Positions 18,017 through 27,918 of a DNA stretch of 64,000 nucleotides are shown here, in pieces. Under the pieces are notes generated by a model. The model saw only the letters and a program-made list of their open reading frames with translations, was not told where the DNA came from and made no database searches. This DNA comes from Planococcus maritimus. Its GTDB lineage: Bacteria > Bacillota > Bacilli > Bacillales_A > Planococcaceae. The translations under genes were made by a program, and so were the position numbers. The DNA is taken from NCBI RefSeq assembly GCF_001687625.2, contig NZ_CP016538.2, forward strand, positions 1,828,501 to 1,892,500. Direction: 5' to 3'. How positions within the stretch are numbered: position 1 is the first letter of the stretch; every line of letters begins with the position of its first letter.

Positions 18017-18991
18017 CTAAAACTTTCGCTTGCCGATGAAAAACGCAATTTTTCGCATCGTTTTCGCTGCGGAGCCTTTAGGCAAATAATCCAGCTCTTT
18101 CAGCGCCTTCTCCAAATAACGTTCGCTCATTCGCTTCGCTTCATCAACCGCGCTGCTCGTGCGGATCGTGCGGACAATTTCCAAACGTTTTTCATCGGAA
18201 ATGTCCAAATTCAAGTTATCACGGAGCATTTGGTAAATTTCAGGATTTTGGCGTGCGTATAAAATTGGCAAGGTGATATTGCCTTGGATAAAATCGCTGC
18301 CGGCCGGTTTGCCCAATTCTTGGTCGCTGGCTGTGAAGTCCAAGATATCATCGATAATCTGGAACGACATGCCAATGAAGTAACCGAAGCGACGCAAATG
18401 TGCTGCCGTTTTCTCATCGGTTCCCGATACCAAAGCCCCTAATTCGCAGCTTGAAGAAATCAACAACGCCGTTTTACGCTTAATGCGCCGTAAATAATCC
18501 CGCAAGCTTTGATCGAGTCTGTACTTATGTTCGATTTGAATGATTTCTCCTCGGCACACTTCGATCAAAGTCTTCGACAAAATATCATGGATTCTTGGCG
18601 ATTCAATTTCCGTGATCCGCTCTAACGCCCTAGCTAGAATGAAATCGCCAGTATACATCGCTACGCTATTGTTCCATTCCGATTTAACGGTTGGGCGGCC
18701 TCTGCGAATTTCCGAATCATCTATGACATCATCGTGGACCAAAGATGCCATATGTATAAGCTCTAACGGCACCGCAACACGCTTCAGCAATTCGATATCG
18801 TAATCCCCGAATTTTCCGGCAAGCAAAACAAAAACAGGGCGGATTCTTTTTCCTCCGGCCTGCAATAAATGAAGAGAAGCATCATTTAATAGAAGGGATT
18901 CGGAATCCACTGCCTGTTCCAATTCTTTTTCGATCGATTCCAGCTCCGGTTTTAGGTCGGAATAGAGCAATTTCAACTTCATCTTTTCCAC
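18017..18991 (-). CDS. hepT: Heptaprenyl diphosphate synthase, catalytic component II
   Basis: Makes the polyprenyl tail of menaquinone by adding isopentenyl units to farnesyl diphosphate, working with HepS. Of 324 residues, the first aspartate-rich motif is HDDVIDD at 86-92 and the second is IIDDILDF; both bind Mg-diphosphate. I choose GTG 18991, with AGAAGG 7 bases upstream, over ATG 18982 at 16 bases. It lies directly after menG. Confidence 0.93.
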   Translation of the reverse strand: MEKMKLKLLYSDLKPELESIEKELEQAVDSESLLLNDASLHLLQAGGKRIRPVFVLLAGKFGDYDIELLKRVAVPLELIHMASLVHDDVIDDSEIRRGRPTVKSEWNNSVAMYTGDFILARALERITEIESPRIHDILSKTLIEVCRGEIIQIEHKYRLDQSLRDYLRRIKRKTALLISSSCELGALVSGTDEKTAAHLRRFGYFIGMSFQIIDDILDFTASDQELGKPAGSDFIQGNITLPILYARQNPEIYQMLRDNLNLDISDEKRLEIVRTIRTSSAVDEAKRMSERYLEKALKELDYLPKGSAAKTMRKIAFFIGKRKF

Positions 18992-19013
18992 TTAATAACC
19001 TTCTCCCGCTTGT

Positions 19014-19712
19014 TTACTTTTTCAATCCCATATGGAGAGCAGCAGCCCCTCCTGAATACGGTTTATATTTTACTTTGTCGAAACCGACTTTGCTGAACAA
19101 TTTCGCCAAGTCTTTCATGCCCGGGAACGTCTTAGCTGATTCCTGGAGCCATGAATACTCTTTATAGCTTTTAGCGAAAAGCTTGCCGAAGACTGGCATA
19201 ACGAACCGGAAATACATCCGGAAAAATGGTTTGAATACAACACTTTCAGGCTGCGAAGTTTCTAGGCAGGCAATCATTCCACCAGGCTTCAAAACTCGAT
19301 GCATTTCAGATAACACTTGCTCATAATCTGGCACATTGCGCAATCCAAAGCCGATTGTCGCAAAGTCGAAGGAATTGTCTGGGTATGGCAAAGACATTGC
19401 ATTTCCTTGTACCAATTCGATTTGTGGCATATGGTCTGTTTTCTGGTGCCCAACATTCAACATATTTTGGCTAAAGTCCAGTCCGACCACGCGCCCTGTT
19501 GGCCCTGCGGCCTCTCCGAGTGCAATCGTCCAATCTGCTGTACCACAACAAACATCGATGCAAGACGCGCCTTTTGCTACTTGCATTTTATGCATCGTGT
19601 CGTTGCGCCATTTATTATGCTGTTGAAAACTGATGACCGAATTCATTTGATCATAGTTTTCAGATATTTTCTCAAATACTTCGTGAACTCGTTGTTCTTT
19701 CGTTTTCGGCAT
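19014..19712 (-). CDS. menG: Demethylmenaquinone methyltransferase
   Basis: Last step of menaquinone synthesis: SAM-dependent methylation of demethylmenaquinone. Of 232 residues, the SAM-binding DVCCGTADW motif lies near 46-54, and the UbiE/MenG segment [14 protein letters not shown] follows. Three ATGs cluster at 19712-19721; ATG 19712 gives the length and N-terminus ([13 protein letters not shown]) usual for the Bacillus protein. It lies between hepS and hepT, the conserved arrangement. Confidence 0.95.
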   Translation of the reverse strand: MPKTKEQRVHEVFEKISENYDQMNSVISFQQHNKWRNDTMHKMQVAKGASCIDVCCGTADWTIALGEAAGPTGRVVGLDFSQNMLNVGHQKTDHMPQIELVQGNAMSLPYPDNSFDFATIGFGLRNVPDYEQVLSEMHRVLKPGGMIACLETSQPESVVFKPFFRMYFRFVMPVFGKLFAKSYKEYSWLQESAKTFPGMKDLAKLFSKVGFDKVKYKPYSGGAAALHMGLKK

Positions 19713-19717
19713 CATCG

Positions 19718-20494
19718 TCATCCTTCTCGCGTCAGCGGTTCAGCACTAAGCCGATGCGGAATAATTTGGTGGAGCAAAACATTTTTAAGTTCAAAATCCA
19801 ATTCGCAATCATTGATCGACACCACGATGTCATTGCCTAAGCTTTCCAGGCGATCGGTGAGCCAACTTTCGATGAATGCTGACTGGATCAAAGTCTCGCT
19901 AAATAAGCGCAATATATGGCTGAACTCGCCGTTTTTCAGTGCTTCCAACTCTTCTGTATAGCGTATATAGAGCAGGGATTGCTCCATTAGCTGCTTGTAA
20001 TGGGTGAATCCGTTTTCCTCGTAGAACGCATTCAGCAATGCTGTCTCGATTACTGTCGCCGTTTCTTCCACTTGCTCCGGCTGCTGAAGCGCAGGCTCGT
20101 GGAAAGAGGCTTTCTTTTCGCTTACTTGAATGATGGCTGTCGCGAGCTTTTGAACCATTTCAATATTTTTACTTTCAGCCAGCAATTGATAATAAATGCC
20201 GCTGTAAAAGTCTCCGGCGAGTACGGTCAACTGCTGTTCTTTGCTGATGGGCATTTCTTCTCTCACACGATCATGCGAGTGCAGCGCAGCATAGACGATC
20301 GCGACAGTGCGTGCGCTTGACTCCATTTTATCCGACCATTGCTCTCCGTTAAAAAACGGCAGCAGCAAGAAAAACAGGCGAGCCTCTTTAACAAAAGGCC
20401 CTTCCGTCAACTGGTCTAGCGTTCGTTGGCGGACTGCTTTTAGTACGTCGATTTCCATGGAGATGATTTTGGATTGTATTTGTTGTCCGTTCAT
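19718..20494 (-). CDS. hepS: Heptaprenyl diphosphate synthase component I
   Basis: Non-catalytic partner that HepT needs for chain elongation. The 258-residue sequence is far more divergent than HepT and has no aspartate-rich motif; identity rests on helical composition, length and its position before menG-hepT. GGAG lies 8 bases before ATG 20494. Its end overlaps the start region of menG. Confidence 0.85.
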   Translation of the reverse strand: MNGQQIQSKIISMEIDVLKAVRQRTLDQLTEGPFVKEARLFFLLLPFFNGEQWSDKMESSARTVAIVYAALHSHDRVREEMPISKEQQLTVLAGDFYSGIYYQLLAESKNIEMVQKLATAIIQVSEKKASFHEPALQQPEQVEETATVIETALLNAFYEENGFTHYKQLMEQSLLYIRYTEELEALKNGEFSHILRLFSETLIQSAFIESWLTDRLESLGNDIVVSINDCELDFELKNVLLHQIIPHRLSAEPLTREG

Positions 20495-20569
20495 ACTGCC
20501 TGCTCCATTCGTAGGTTAGCCATAGCTCATATTATAGCATAACGCCCTTATGGCCTTCACCATTAACGC

Positions 20570-20791
20570 TTACTTTTTCGCGTCGCTTTCAATGATGCCG
20601 TGTGCGGAATGGATTTCCGCCTTGCCACGAATTTTCATCGCCGATGTATGTTCAGTGAATTGGGCGATCATCACTTCGCCGCGGTCGAGCTTTTCGGTAT
20701 GATGGAATTTTGTATCATTGCCGCGCGTCAGTCCGATAACATTGACGCCGTCTTCTTGTGCGCGAATTACCACATATTCAGTTTGTGCCAT
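20570..20791 (-). CDS. mtrB: Trp RNA-binding attenuation protein (TRAP)
   Basis: TRAP forms an 11-subunit ring that, with bound tryptophan, wraps (G/U)AG-repeat RNA and shuts down trp genes by attenuation and translation block. The 73 residues keep the Trp-binding loop ([12 protein letters not shown]) and the RNA-contacting Lys34, Lys53 and Arg55, equivalent to K37, K56 and R58 of B. subtilis. It follows folE by 26 bases. The odd point is that the trp operon is missing from its usual place 6 kb away, so its targets must be elsewhere. Confidence 0.96.
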   Translation of the reverse strand: MAQTEYVVIRAQEDGVNVIGLTRGNDTKFHHTEKLDRGEVMIAQFTEHTSAMKIRGKAEIHSAHGIIESDAKK

Positions 20792-20817
20792 AGTCTACAC
20801 CTGCTTTTCCATTGTAT

Positions 20818-21402
20818 TTAGTCCATATTGATATACGTAATAACTTCAGAGCGTTTAATGTCGTCGGTCTCTAAGACGCCTCGTGCAACGGCCGTTACGG
20901 TCTTCGAACCAGGCTTCTTGATGCCGCGCATGGTCATGCACATATGCTCGGCTTCGACCATGACGTACACACCATGTGGGTTCAAGGTCTCCATCATCGA
21001 GTCCGCAATCGTCGAAGTGATGCGTTCTTGCAATTGTGGACGTTTTGCGACTGTTTCAACCGCTCTCGCCAATTTGCTTAGCCCGGTCACTACCCCATCA
21101 CGTGGGATATAGGCGATATGCGCTTTTCCGAAGAAAGGCACTAAATGATGTTCACACATCGAATAAAATGGGATGTCCTTTACTAACACAAGTTCTTCAT
21201 GGTTTTCATGGAATACGGTTCGGAAGTATTCTTTCGGATCTTCTTTCAACCCAGCAAAAACTTCCGCATACATTTTCGCGACGCGCTTCGGGGTATCTTG
21301 CAGCCCTTCACGGCCCACATCTTCTCCGACTGCCTCCAAAATCATCCCGACAGCTTGCTCTATTTTTTCCAGATCTACGTTATGGCTTTTCATATCAATC
21401 AC
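20818..21402 (-). CDS. folE: GTP cyclohydrolase I
   Basis: First step of folate synthesis: GTP to dihydroneopterin triphosphate. Of 194 residues, zinc ligands are in [15 protein letters not shown] and [11 protein letters not shown] choose GTG 21400-21402, with AGGAGG 7 bases upstream; ATG 21393 is 16 bases away. An ATG-TGA start-stop pair (21399-21404) overlaps this GTG out of frame and has an even better-placed AGGAGG, which may lower initiation. folE-mtrB is the conserved mtrAB pair. Confidence 0.94.
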   Translation of the reverse strand: MIDMKSHNVDLEKIEQAVGMILEAVGEDVGREGLQDTPKRVAKMYAEVFAGLKEDPKEYFRTVFHENHEELVLVKDIPFYSMCEHHLVPFFGKAHIAYIPRDGVVTGLSKLARAVETVAKRPQLQERITSTIADSMMETLNPHGVYVMVEAEHMCMTMRGIKKPGSKTVTAVARGVLETDDIKRSEVITYINMD

Positions 21403-21525
21403 ATTGTTTCCTCCTGTAGCGAAAATCACTCTATTTGGGGCAGCGGTTAAAATCGGCCATAGGCCATTGCAATTTCACGCGCCATAATAGCCGTACTGAG
21501 AGACAGCACCGCTTTTCTCACCTGA

Positions 21526-21554
21526 ATTGTAGCATTTACGGGGGGTATTGGCAA
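21526..21554 (-). promoter_or_regulatory. Predicted SigA promoter for folE-mtrB-hepS-menG-hepT
   Basis: TTGCCA (minus strand, 21549-21554), 17-base spacer, TACAAT (21526-21531) with an extended TGC. Each hexamer is one mismatch from consensus. Confidence 0.72.
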
Positions 21555-21564
21555 AAACGGGGCC

Positions 21565-21613
21565 AAAAAGAAAGAATGGCTTTTGCAAGATCAGATCTCG
21601 CAAAAGCCATTCT
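21565..21613 (-). terminator. Terminator of hup
   Basis: Perfect 14-bp stem (21573-21586 with 21600-21613), loop of 13, then TTTCTTTTT on the minus strand. Confidence 0.88.
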
Positions 21614-21631
21614 ATGTACAGTAGCCGAAGC

Positions 21632-21904
21632 TTATTTCACTGCGTCTTTAAGTGCTTTACCTGGCTTAAAGGCAGGAACCTTGCTTGCGGCAATCTCGAT
21701 TTCAGCACCTGTTTGTGGGTTACGTCCTTTACGGGCCGCACGCTCACGAACTTCAAAGTTACCGAATCCGATCAATTGTACTTTGTCACCTTTAGTTAGA
21801 GCATCTTGAATCGCTTCAAATGCAGCGTCAACTGCTTTCGCAGCATCTTTACGAGAAAGTTCAGCCGCTTCTGCAACAGAGTTCACTAATTCTGTTTTGT
21901 TCAT
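21632..21904 (-). CDS. hup: DNA-binding protein HU
   Basis: Small basic histone-like dimer that bends and compacts DNA. The 90 residues match HU throughout, including the [21 protein letters not shown] arm region that inserts into the minor groove. The start is ATG 21904, with AGGAGG close upstream. It is a single gene with its own promoter and terminator. In B. subtilis spoIVA is the upstream neighbour; here yphF is. Confidence 0.97.
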   Translation of the reverse strand: MNKTELVNSVAEAAELSRKDAAKAVDAAFEAIQDALTKGDKVQLIGFGNFEVRERAARKGRNPQTGAEIEIAASKVPAFKPGKALKDAVK

Positions 21905-21954
21905 GCTATTCACCTCCTCTCAAAGGGGATGCTTGCCATCAATCCTGTAAAAAG

Positions 21955-21984
21955 AGTATCACAACGAAAATCGCATAGCAACAA
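21955..21984 (-). promoter_or_regulatory. Possible promoter for hup
   Basis: TTGTTG (minus strand, 21979-21984), 18-base spacer, GATACT (21955-21960), about 50 bases before the hup ATG. Confidence 0.4.
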
Positions 21985-22033
21985 CAAATAGGCCGCATTT
22001 CAAAGAAAACCACCAAATACTCCCAACATTTTC

Positions 22034-22060
22034 AAAAACATGTGGATTTCGGGCAAATCC
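22034..22060 (-). terminator. Weak terminator after yphF
   Basis: GGATTT (22044-22049), loop of 5, AAATCC (22055-22060), followed a few bases later by T5 on the minus strand. Confidence 0.45.
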
Positions 22061-22068
22061 GTGCTGTA

Positions 22069-22788
22069 TCAGGGTTTTTCATCCGCCAAAAAAATGGGCT
22101 CGCCATTTTCATCGACAGTATAAGGAAGCGAGTAGGCAGGCACAATTGGGCTGTTTTCGTAAAGGATAAATCGGATATCCTGCCCTGGTTCGAGTTCACC
22201 TTCGTAACTTTGGATCGCCTCATACAAATCGATGGAATAATCGATGTAGACATCACCTTGTCCAGTGATGACCATTGGCAGCATTTTTCCGCTATAAGGG
22301 CTTTGAACCATTGGCTCTTCCGAGAAGCCCATTGCTTCGTAATTAAATTTGTATACATTGTCGGCAATGATCTCGGCGATTGGGGCTCTCCCCCCGTTCG
22401 CGCTTTTTCTGACATTGACCGAACGGATGCCTTCTGCAACTCGTAAGTCAACGAGTTTGACAGTCGGATTTTCCTCTACATCCATTAACACGTATTGATA
22501 GATTCCACCGACTTCAAACGCGTTGCTCGGAAGCTCTGCGGTAAATTCCGGCACGACTTTTGAGAAGTCGACTGGATATTTAATATATTGATCGACGTCC
22601 ATATCCCGCGTTTTGATCGGCAATAAGCCACCTTTTGCTTCCTGGTAACGTTCAACCGCTTGCTGTGCTGTTTCTAGCTGATCTTCATAGGGAATCTGAT
22701 TTTCTGCCCGCTCGCTGCTAGGATACCCACAAGCCGTCAGCAAACTTGCTGTCAGTAGTGTCATTAGCAGCGCTGTTGTTTTTTTCAT
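22069..22788 (-). CDS. Lipoprotein of unknown function (YphF type)
   Basis: A 239-residue predicted lipoprotein: basic MKK start, hydrophobic stretch, and lipobox L17-T-A-C20 for lipidation and anchoring outside the membrane. No catalytic motif seen. The start is ATG 22788, with GAGGGG 9 bases upstream. It follows the YphE-type gene, as in B. subtilis, but the spoIVA gene that comes next there is absent. Confidence 0.82.
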   Translation of the reverse strand: MKKTTALLMTLLTASLLTACGYPSSERAENQIPYEDQLETAQQAVERYQEAKGGLLPIKTRDMDVDQYIKYPVDFSKVVPEFTAELPSNAFEVGGIYQYVLMDVEENPTVKLVDLRVAEGIRSVNVRKSANGGRAPIAEIIADNVYKFNYEAMGFSEEPMVQSPYSGKMLPMVITGQGDVYIDYSIDLYEAIQSYEGELEPGQDIRFILYENSPIVPAYSLPYTVDENGEPIFLADEKP

Positions 22789-22801
22789 TATGCCCATCCC
22801 C

Positions 22802-23005
22802 TCAGGCGCCACCGGTTGGTCCGCTGAATATAGTGAAAACCATAATAAAGAAGCCCAGGATCAGCAGAACATACGCGATCAGCGCAAATAGAAATTTCAG
22901 GATGCCGTTTTGCAATTTGTATCGGCTCAAATAGATCAATCCCATGGAAATGATCAAAAAAGCGATGCCTGCAAACGATACCCACATTTTATCCAAAGAA
23001 CTCAT
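22802..23005 (-). CDS. DUF2768 small membrane protein (YphE type)
   Basis: A 67-residue protein with two predicted membrane helices (about 9-27 and 38-60). Function unknown; the family is conserved between gpsA and yphF in Bacilli, as here. The translation start ATG 23005 has AAAGGCGG upstream. Confidence 0.75.
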   Translation of the reverse strand: MSSLDKMWVSFAGIAFLIISMGLIYLSRYKLQNGILKFLFALIAYVLLILGFFIMVFTIFSGPTGGA

Positions 23006-23048
23006 GAATAAGCCGCCTTTCGTCGAGTTTCAGTCCATAGTATAGCAT

Positions 23049-23082
23049 AAAAAAAGAAGGGACAGCAGCAAGCAGCCCCTCC
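23049..23082 (-). terminator. Terminator of gpsA
   Basis: Stem 23058-23063 with 23075-23080 (one G-T pair), followed by T7 on the minus strand. Confidence 0.8.
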
Positions 23083-23093
23083 GTTTGTGACAA

Positions 23094-24113
23094 TTAAAGC
23101 AAGTCGATTAAATCTTCCATTTCGTTTTTCTTCATGCGGCCCATCAGCTCTTCGACCGCATTTTCCGGTTTGACGCCCTCGAACAATACTGCATACAAAG
23201 CTTCTGTGATTGGCATCGGCACTTTGTATTCAGCGGCCAACTGGTGGGCCGCTTTTGTAGTCCGAATTCCTTCAACGACCATGCCCATTTCCTCTAGCAC
23301 TTCATCGACGCTTTTTCCTTTGCCCAGCATATTGCCTGCGCGCCAATTACGTGAATGAACGCTCGTGCACGTAACAATTAAATCCCCTACGCCCGATAGT
23401 CCAGAGAAAGTCAGCGGCGTGGCCCCCATCTTCACACCAAGGCGGGCAATTTCTGCAAGGCCGCGAGTCATAATCGCTGCTTTGGCATTGTCACCATAGC
23501 CTAAGCCATCTGTGATTCCGACCGCTAAGGCGATAATGTTCTTTAACGCGCCCCCGATTTCCACTCCGATGACATCAGTATTCGTGTAGACCCTAAAATA
23601 GGAATTCATGAACAAATCCTGTACACGGTTCGCGGCTTGCGTATTTTCACATGCTGCAGTGACGGTCGTCGGATGCTCCTGAACAACTTCTTCTGCATGG
23701 CTTGGACCTGACAGAATGACCACTTCCTCGATCAGGTCAGCCGGAATTTCTTCTCGGATCATTTCACTGATTCGTTTGAGTGAATCTGGTTCAATGCCTT
23801 TTGAGACATGGACAAACAAACCTTTTTTCGTCATTCTCTTATGGATATCCTGTGAAACTTCCCGGATGGCTTTTGTCGGCACCGCCAGAATGAACACATC
23901 AGCATGCGCTACAGCCTCATCCAGGTCTGCTGTCGCTTTTAAGGAAGCCGGAAGTTCAACTCCTTTTAAATAACGCTCGTTCGAATGGTTATTGATTTCA
24001 TCCGCTTGGTCCTGGCGGTGGCTCCACAACAACAGGTCATGGCCATTTTGCGCCAACACATAACTAAGTGCGGTTCCCCAGCTTCCTGCCCCAAATATAG
24101 TGACTTTTTCCAT
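23094..24113 (-). CDS. gpsA: Glycerol-3-phosphate dehydrogenase [NAD(P)+]
   Basis: Reduces dihydroxyacetone phosphate to sn-glycerol 3-phosphate for phospholipids. Of 339 residues, the dinucleotide motif is GAGSWGTALS at the N-terminus; GALKNIIALAVGITDGLGYGDNAKAA contains the catalytic lysine region. The start is ATG 24113 with AAAGGAGAGG upstream; a longer reading to 24149 is rejected. It is flanked by terminators, so it is probably a single-gene unit. Confidence 0.96.
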   Translation of the reverse strand: MEKVTIFGAGSWGTALSYVLAQNGHDLLLWSHRQDQADEINNHSNERYLKGVELPASLKATADLDEAVAHADVFILAVPTKAIREVSQDIHKRMTKKGLFVHVSKGIEPDSLKRISEMIREEIPADLIEEVVILSGPSHAEEVVQEHPTTVTAACENTQAANRVQDLFMNSYFRVYTNTDVIGVEIGGALKNIIALAVGITDGLGYGDNAKAAIMTRGLAEIARLGVKMGATPLTFSGLSGVGDLIVTCTSVHSRNWRAGNMLGKGKSVDEVLEEMGMVVEGIRTTKAAHQLAAEYKVPMPITEALYAVLFEGVKPENAVEELMGRMKKNEMEDLIDLL

Positions 24114-24140
24114 TTTTACCTCTCCTTTATCCTGCTTTAA

Positions 24141-24173
24141 GAAAACCAAACTCCCACCTCTTCAAGTGGGAGT
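24141..24173 (-). terminator. Terminator between der and gpsA
   Basis: ACTCCCAC (24150-24157), loop of 8, GTGGGAGT (24166-24173). The T tract on the minus strand is interrupted (TTTGGTTTTC), so termination may be partial. Confidence 0.7.
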
Positions 24174-24244
24174 CATGATGTTCAGTAAAGTCCGATTGGA
24201 TCAATTGGTATCAACTTGAAAGCAGACGTAATCACTAAGTAAAA

Positions 24245-25555
24245 TTACGTACGCGCTCGCGTGATCAAGCGCAGCGGTGTGCCTTCGAAATCAAAGCTTT
24301 CCCGGATGCGGTTTTGCAAGAAACGCTCATAGCTGAAATGCATCATTTCCGGCTCGTTAACGAATACGACGAATGTCGGCGGCTTGACGGCCACTTGCGT
24401 CACGTAGTAAAGACGTAGGCGACGCCCTTTATCCGATGGTGCCGGATTCATCGCTACTGCATCTTCGATTACTTCGTTGAGTATGCTCGACTGGATACGG
24501 CGTGAATGGTTATCATTGACGCGGTTGATAATTTCAAGGATATTGTGCACACGCTGCCCGCTGATAGCAGATACGAAAATGATCGGAGCATAATCCAAGA
24601 ACAAGAAATGTTCACGAATTTGCTGCGTGAATTTATTCATGGTTTTGTCGTCTTTTTTCAAGGCATCCCATTTATTGACTACGATCACGACCGCTTTCCC
24701 TGCTTCGTGGGCATAGCCTGCAATTTTTTTATCTTGTTCCTGAATGCCTTCTTCTGCATTCAGGACGACTAGAACAACGTCTGATCGTTCAATCGCACGC
24801 AAGGCGCGAAGCACGCTATATTTTTCGGTACTTTCATAAACTTTCCCTTTTTTGCGCATGCCAGCCGTATCAATGATGACATAAGGCTGTTCATCATATT
24901 CATATTGCGTATCGACAGCATCGCGCGTCGTGCCGGCCACTTCACTGACAATGACACGGTCTTCACCGAGAAACGAGTTGACTAGTGAAGATTTCCCAAC
25001 GTTCGGACGTCCGATCAGTGAAAACTTAATGACATTGTCCGGATACTCTTCTTCATCTTCTTTCGGGAAGTGATTAGCCACTTCGTCCAAAAGATCTCCC
25101 AAGCCAAGCCCGTGAGATCCTGAAACCGGATAGGGTTCGCCAATTCCAAGAGAATAGAAATCGTAGATCATGTGGCGCATATCAGGGTTATCGATTTTGT
25201 TGACAGCCAGCACCACTGGTTTTTTCGTGCGATATAGGATTCTCGCTACTTGCTCATCCTGCTCTGTCACTCCGTCTCGTCCGTTGACGAGAAAGATGAT
25301 AACGTCCGCTTCATCCATTGCCACTTCTGCCTGGCTGCGGATTTGTTCTAGGAAAGGCTCGTCGCTAAGGTCGATGCCCCCTGTATCAATAATATTGAAT
25401 TCATGCGTTAGCCAATCTGCCGAACTGTAGATGCGGTCACGTGTAACTCCTGGAATATCTTCCACGATGGAGACGCGCTCCCCGACCACGCGATTAAAAA
25501 TCGTGGATTTCCCTACATTCGGCCGGCCAACAATTGCTACTACCGGTTTTGACAT
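24245..25555 (-). CDS. der: Ribosome biogenesis GTPase Der (EngA)
   Basis: Essential GTPase for assembly of the 50S subunit. The 436 residues hold two tandem G domains: first with [16 protein letters not shown] and NKID; second (about 178-345) with [17 protein letters not shown] and NKWD. A KH-like domain ends the protein. It starts at ATG 25555 (GGAAGG upstream) and is a single-gene unit between terminators. Confidence 0.97.
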   Translation of the reverse strand: MSKPVVAIVGRPNVGKSTIFNRVVGERVSIVEDIPGVTRDRIYSSADWLTHEFNIIDTGGIDLSDEPFLEQIRSQAEVAMDEADVIIFLVNGRDGVTEQDEQVARILYRTKKPVVLAVNKIDNPDMRHMIYDFYSLGIGEPYPVSGSHGLGLGDLLDEVANHFPKEDEEEYPDNVIKFSLIGRPNVGKSSLVNSFLGEDRVIVSEVAGTTRDAVDTQYEYDEQPYVIIDTAGMRKKGKVYESTEKYSVLRALRAIERSDVVLVVLNAEEGIQEQDKKIAGYAHEAGKAVVIVVNKWDALKKDDKTMNKFTQQIREHFLFLDYAPIIFVSAISGQRVHNILEIINRVNDNHSRRIQSSILNEVIEDAVAMNPAPSDKGRRLRLYYVTQVAVKPPTFVVFVNEPEMMHFSYERFLQNRIRESFDFEGTPLRLITRART

Positions 25556-25595
25556 AATTAATTCATCCTTCCACTTCTGATAAGCCTATTATACA

Positions 25596-25629
25596 CGAAA
25601 AAGAGGATGGCATCTGAATAATGTCCATC
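25596..25629 (-). terminator. Terminator of the fni transcript
   Basis: GGATGG/CCATCC stem (25605-25610 with 25623-25628), 12-base loop, then TCTTTTTC on the minus strand. A TATAAT for der lies just beyond (25588-25593). Confidence 0.7.
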
Positions 25630-25648
25630 CCCTTAAATTGTCCAATAT

Positions 25649-26704
25649 TCAGTTTTTCAAAGGAACTGCAAAATGCTTCGTCTCAAGCCCCCGTTGCTGC
25701 AAATGGGCAAGCAATTCACCATTGATGACAGCAGGGGTCGAGCGGATCTCTTCAATTGTCTGTGCACCAAGTGCAGTCATGAGCATACGCAAATCTTCGT
25801 GAAGCCCATGGATTTCTTCAATCAAACCGATTTCCCCAAGGCTCACCGCGTGCTTCAAAAAACTACCTGCAATGCCCACAGCATCTGCGCCAAGACGAAA
25901 TGCCCGGATAACATCACCGGCGTTTTGAAGCCCGCCAGACGCCAACACAGTGCGGCTGAAGCCTTCTCGGCATTCAACGATTGCTGCAGCCGTCGGGATG
26001 CCCCAGTCTTCGAAATAGGCCAATTTGCGTTTTCTGCGTTCATTTTCGATGCTGGCGAAATTCGTACCGCCAAACCCGCTCGCATCGATCGCCGCCACTT
26101 GGGTCTTGTCAAGCGCTTCGGCAGTTTCCTGTGAAATGCCGAAGCCGGTTTCTTTGATGATGACCGGCACATCTAAGGCCTCTGCAATCATCTCAATTCG
26201 CTCAAGCGCTCCTCGAAACTGGCGGTCGCCTTCTGGCATTGTCAGTTCCTGGACGACATTTAAGTGAATCTGCAAGGCATCTGCTCTGATCATCTCGACC
26301 GCTTCTATCGCTTGTTTTACAGTAGCTTCACTGCCAAGATTGCCAAATATGATTCCCTGTGGGTTTTCTTTTCGAACTATGCTATAGCTTTCGCGTTCAT
26401 CCTTGTCCTTCAGGGCTGCCATTTGTGAACCGACAGCCATGGCGATTCCCGTTTCTTTCGCCGCCCGCGCGAGCATGGCATTCAGTTGCAAAGTCTCGGA
26501 ACCGCCTCCACCGGTCATGGCATTAATAAAAACAGGTGATTTTAGTTGCAAATCACCTGTTTTGGGTTCCAATGATACGTCGGCAACGCCGATTCCCGGC
26601 AGCGCCTGATGGACAAAACGGACGCAGTCGAGCCAAGTAGCCCGACCTTGCCCAGTAGACAACGCATAATTGATATGGTCCATCTTTCTTTTAGCCCGTG
26701 ACAT
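25649..26704 (-). CDS. fni: Isopentenyl-diphosphate delta-isomerase, type 2
   Basis: FMN- and NADPH-dependent isomerase that interconverts IPP and DMAPP, supplying precursors for the heptaprenyl tail made by HepS/HepT. The 351 residues fit the TIM-barrel FMN family: MTGGGGSETLQLN, VGSQMAAL, and the phosphate-binding DASGFGGTNFASIE. It directly abuts the S1-domain gene (stop at 26705). Unrelated to the type 1 enzyme. Confidence 0.95.
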   Translation of the reverse strand: MSRAKRKMDHINYALSTGQGRATWLDCVRFVHQALPGIGVADVSLEPKTGDLQLKSPVFINAMTGGGGSETLQLNAMLARAAKETGIAMAVGSQMAALKDKDERESYSIVRKENPQGIIFGNLGSEATVKQAIEAVEMIRADALQIHLNVVQELTMPEGDRQFRGALERIEMIAEALDVPVIIKETGFGISQETAEALDKTQVAAIDASGFGGTNFASIENERRKRKLAYFEDWGIPTAAAIVECREGFSRTVLASGGLQNAGDVIRAFRLGADAVGIAGSFLKHAVSLGEIGLIEEIHGLHEDLRMLMTALGAQTIEEIRSTPAVINGELLAHLQQRGLETKHFAVPLKN

Positions 26705-27850
26705 TTATTCGGATTTGAACCCTTTTAATTTATCTCCGATAACATCACTAATTGAGAATCCAGACGCTTCTTCAGGCATATCGTATTGTGAGAAATCCTG
26801 TTCCGCTTCTTTTTCTTGAAGCTCTTTAATGCTGAGGGACAAGCGCTTGTCTTCTTTATTGACTTCAAGAACTTTCACTTCAACTTCCTGGCCTTCCTGG
26901 AGCACTTCGTGCGGCGTAGCAATGTGCTTATGTGCAATTTGTGAAATATGCACAAGGCCTTCTACACCAGGCAACACTTCAACAAACGCGCCGTAGCTGA
27001 CGAGTCTTTTCACTGTACCTTGATGAACAGAGCCTTTTGGAGCCTTTTCATCGATGGCATCCCAAGGACCAGGCAATGTATCTTTGATCGATAATGAAAT
27101 GCGTTCTGAGTCACGATCCACTGAAAGAACTTTAACTTTTACTTCCTGACCTTCTGTGACAACATCTGATACTTTATCGACATGCTCATGCGATAATTGA
27201 GAAATGTGCACAAGGCCGTCCACTCCGCCAATATCGACGAATGCGCCAAACGAAGCAATACGCTGCACTTTCCCATCAAGTACATCTCCTGCATTAATCG
27301 AATCCATCACTTGCTCTTTTTGAGACTCTTTTTCGCCTTCCACCACTGCACGGTGGGAAAGAATCAAGCGGTTATTTTCTTTTTCCATTTCGACAATTTT
27401 AAAGGTCATAACACGGCCTTTATAATCCTCAAATGATTCGACGAAATAATCTTCCACAAGTGAAGCCGGCACAAATCCGCGCACACCGAGGTCAATAACC
27501 AGGCCGCCTTTCACGACGTCCTTCACTTCTGCTTCGATGATTTCACCGGATTCGAATTTTTTCTCAAGATCGTCCCAAGCGGATTCAGCATCAACTTTGC
27601 GCTTAGACAATACAAAGTTTTCATCTTCCACTTTCGTGATGATCAATTCAAGTTCATCACCTTCTTGGACCGAGTCGGATGCTTTTTCGATATGGAGGCT
27701 CGATAATTCGCTGATCGGGATGATCCCGTCGAATGGCGCTCCATCAATTGTCACCGTCACTGCTTTTTCCTCGATCTTGGCGACTATTCCTTTTACGCGA
27801 TCTCCTGTTTGGAAGTCACGGTTTTCCATCAAATTCATATCCTCTGACAT
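26705..27850 (-). CDS. S1 RNA-binding domain protein (YpfD, ribosomal S1 homologue)
   Basis: The 381 residues contain four S1 OB-fold repeats (roughly 15-85, 100-170, 185-255, 272-340), for example [34 protein letters not shown]. The short Bacillota form lacks the extra repeats of E. coli S1, so it may not be a stable ribosomal subunit. GGAGGG lies 6 bases before ATG 27850. It lies between plsC and fni, part of the conserved cmk cluster. Confidence 0.92.
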   Translation of the reverse strand: MSEDMNLMENRDFQTGDRVKGIVAKIEEKAVTVTIDGAPFDGIIPISELSSLHIEKASDSVQEGDELELIITKVEDENFVLSKRKVDAESAWDDLEKKFESGEIIEAEVKDVVKGGLVIDLGVRGFVPASLVEDYFVESFEDYKGRVMTFKIVEMEKENNRLILSHRAVVEGEKESQKEQVMDSINAGDVLDGKVQRIASFGAFVDIGGVDGLVHISQLSHEHVDKVSDVVTEGQEVKVKVLSVDRDSERISLSIKDTLPGPWDAIDEKAPKGSVHQGTVKRLVSYGAFVEVLPGVEGLVHISQIAHKHIATPHEVLQEGQEVEVKVLEVNKEDKRLSLSIKELQEKEAEQDFSQYDMPEEASGFSISDVIGDKLKGFKSE

Positions 27851-27918
27851 AAGTAGCCCTCCTTCACAAACTATCCATCTTCTATTTTATTCGAATTCTC
27901 TAATAAAAACAAAAATAA

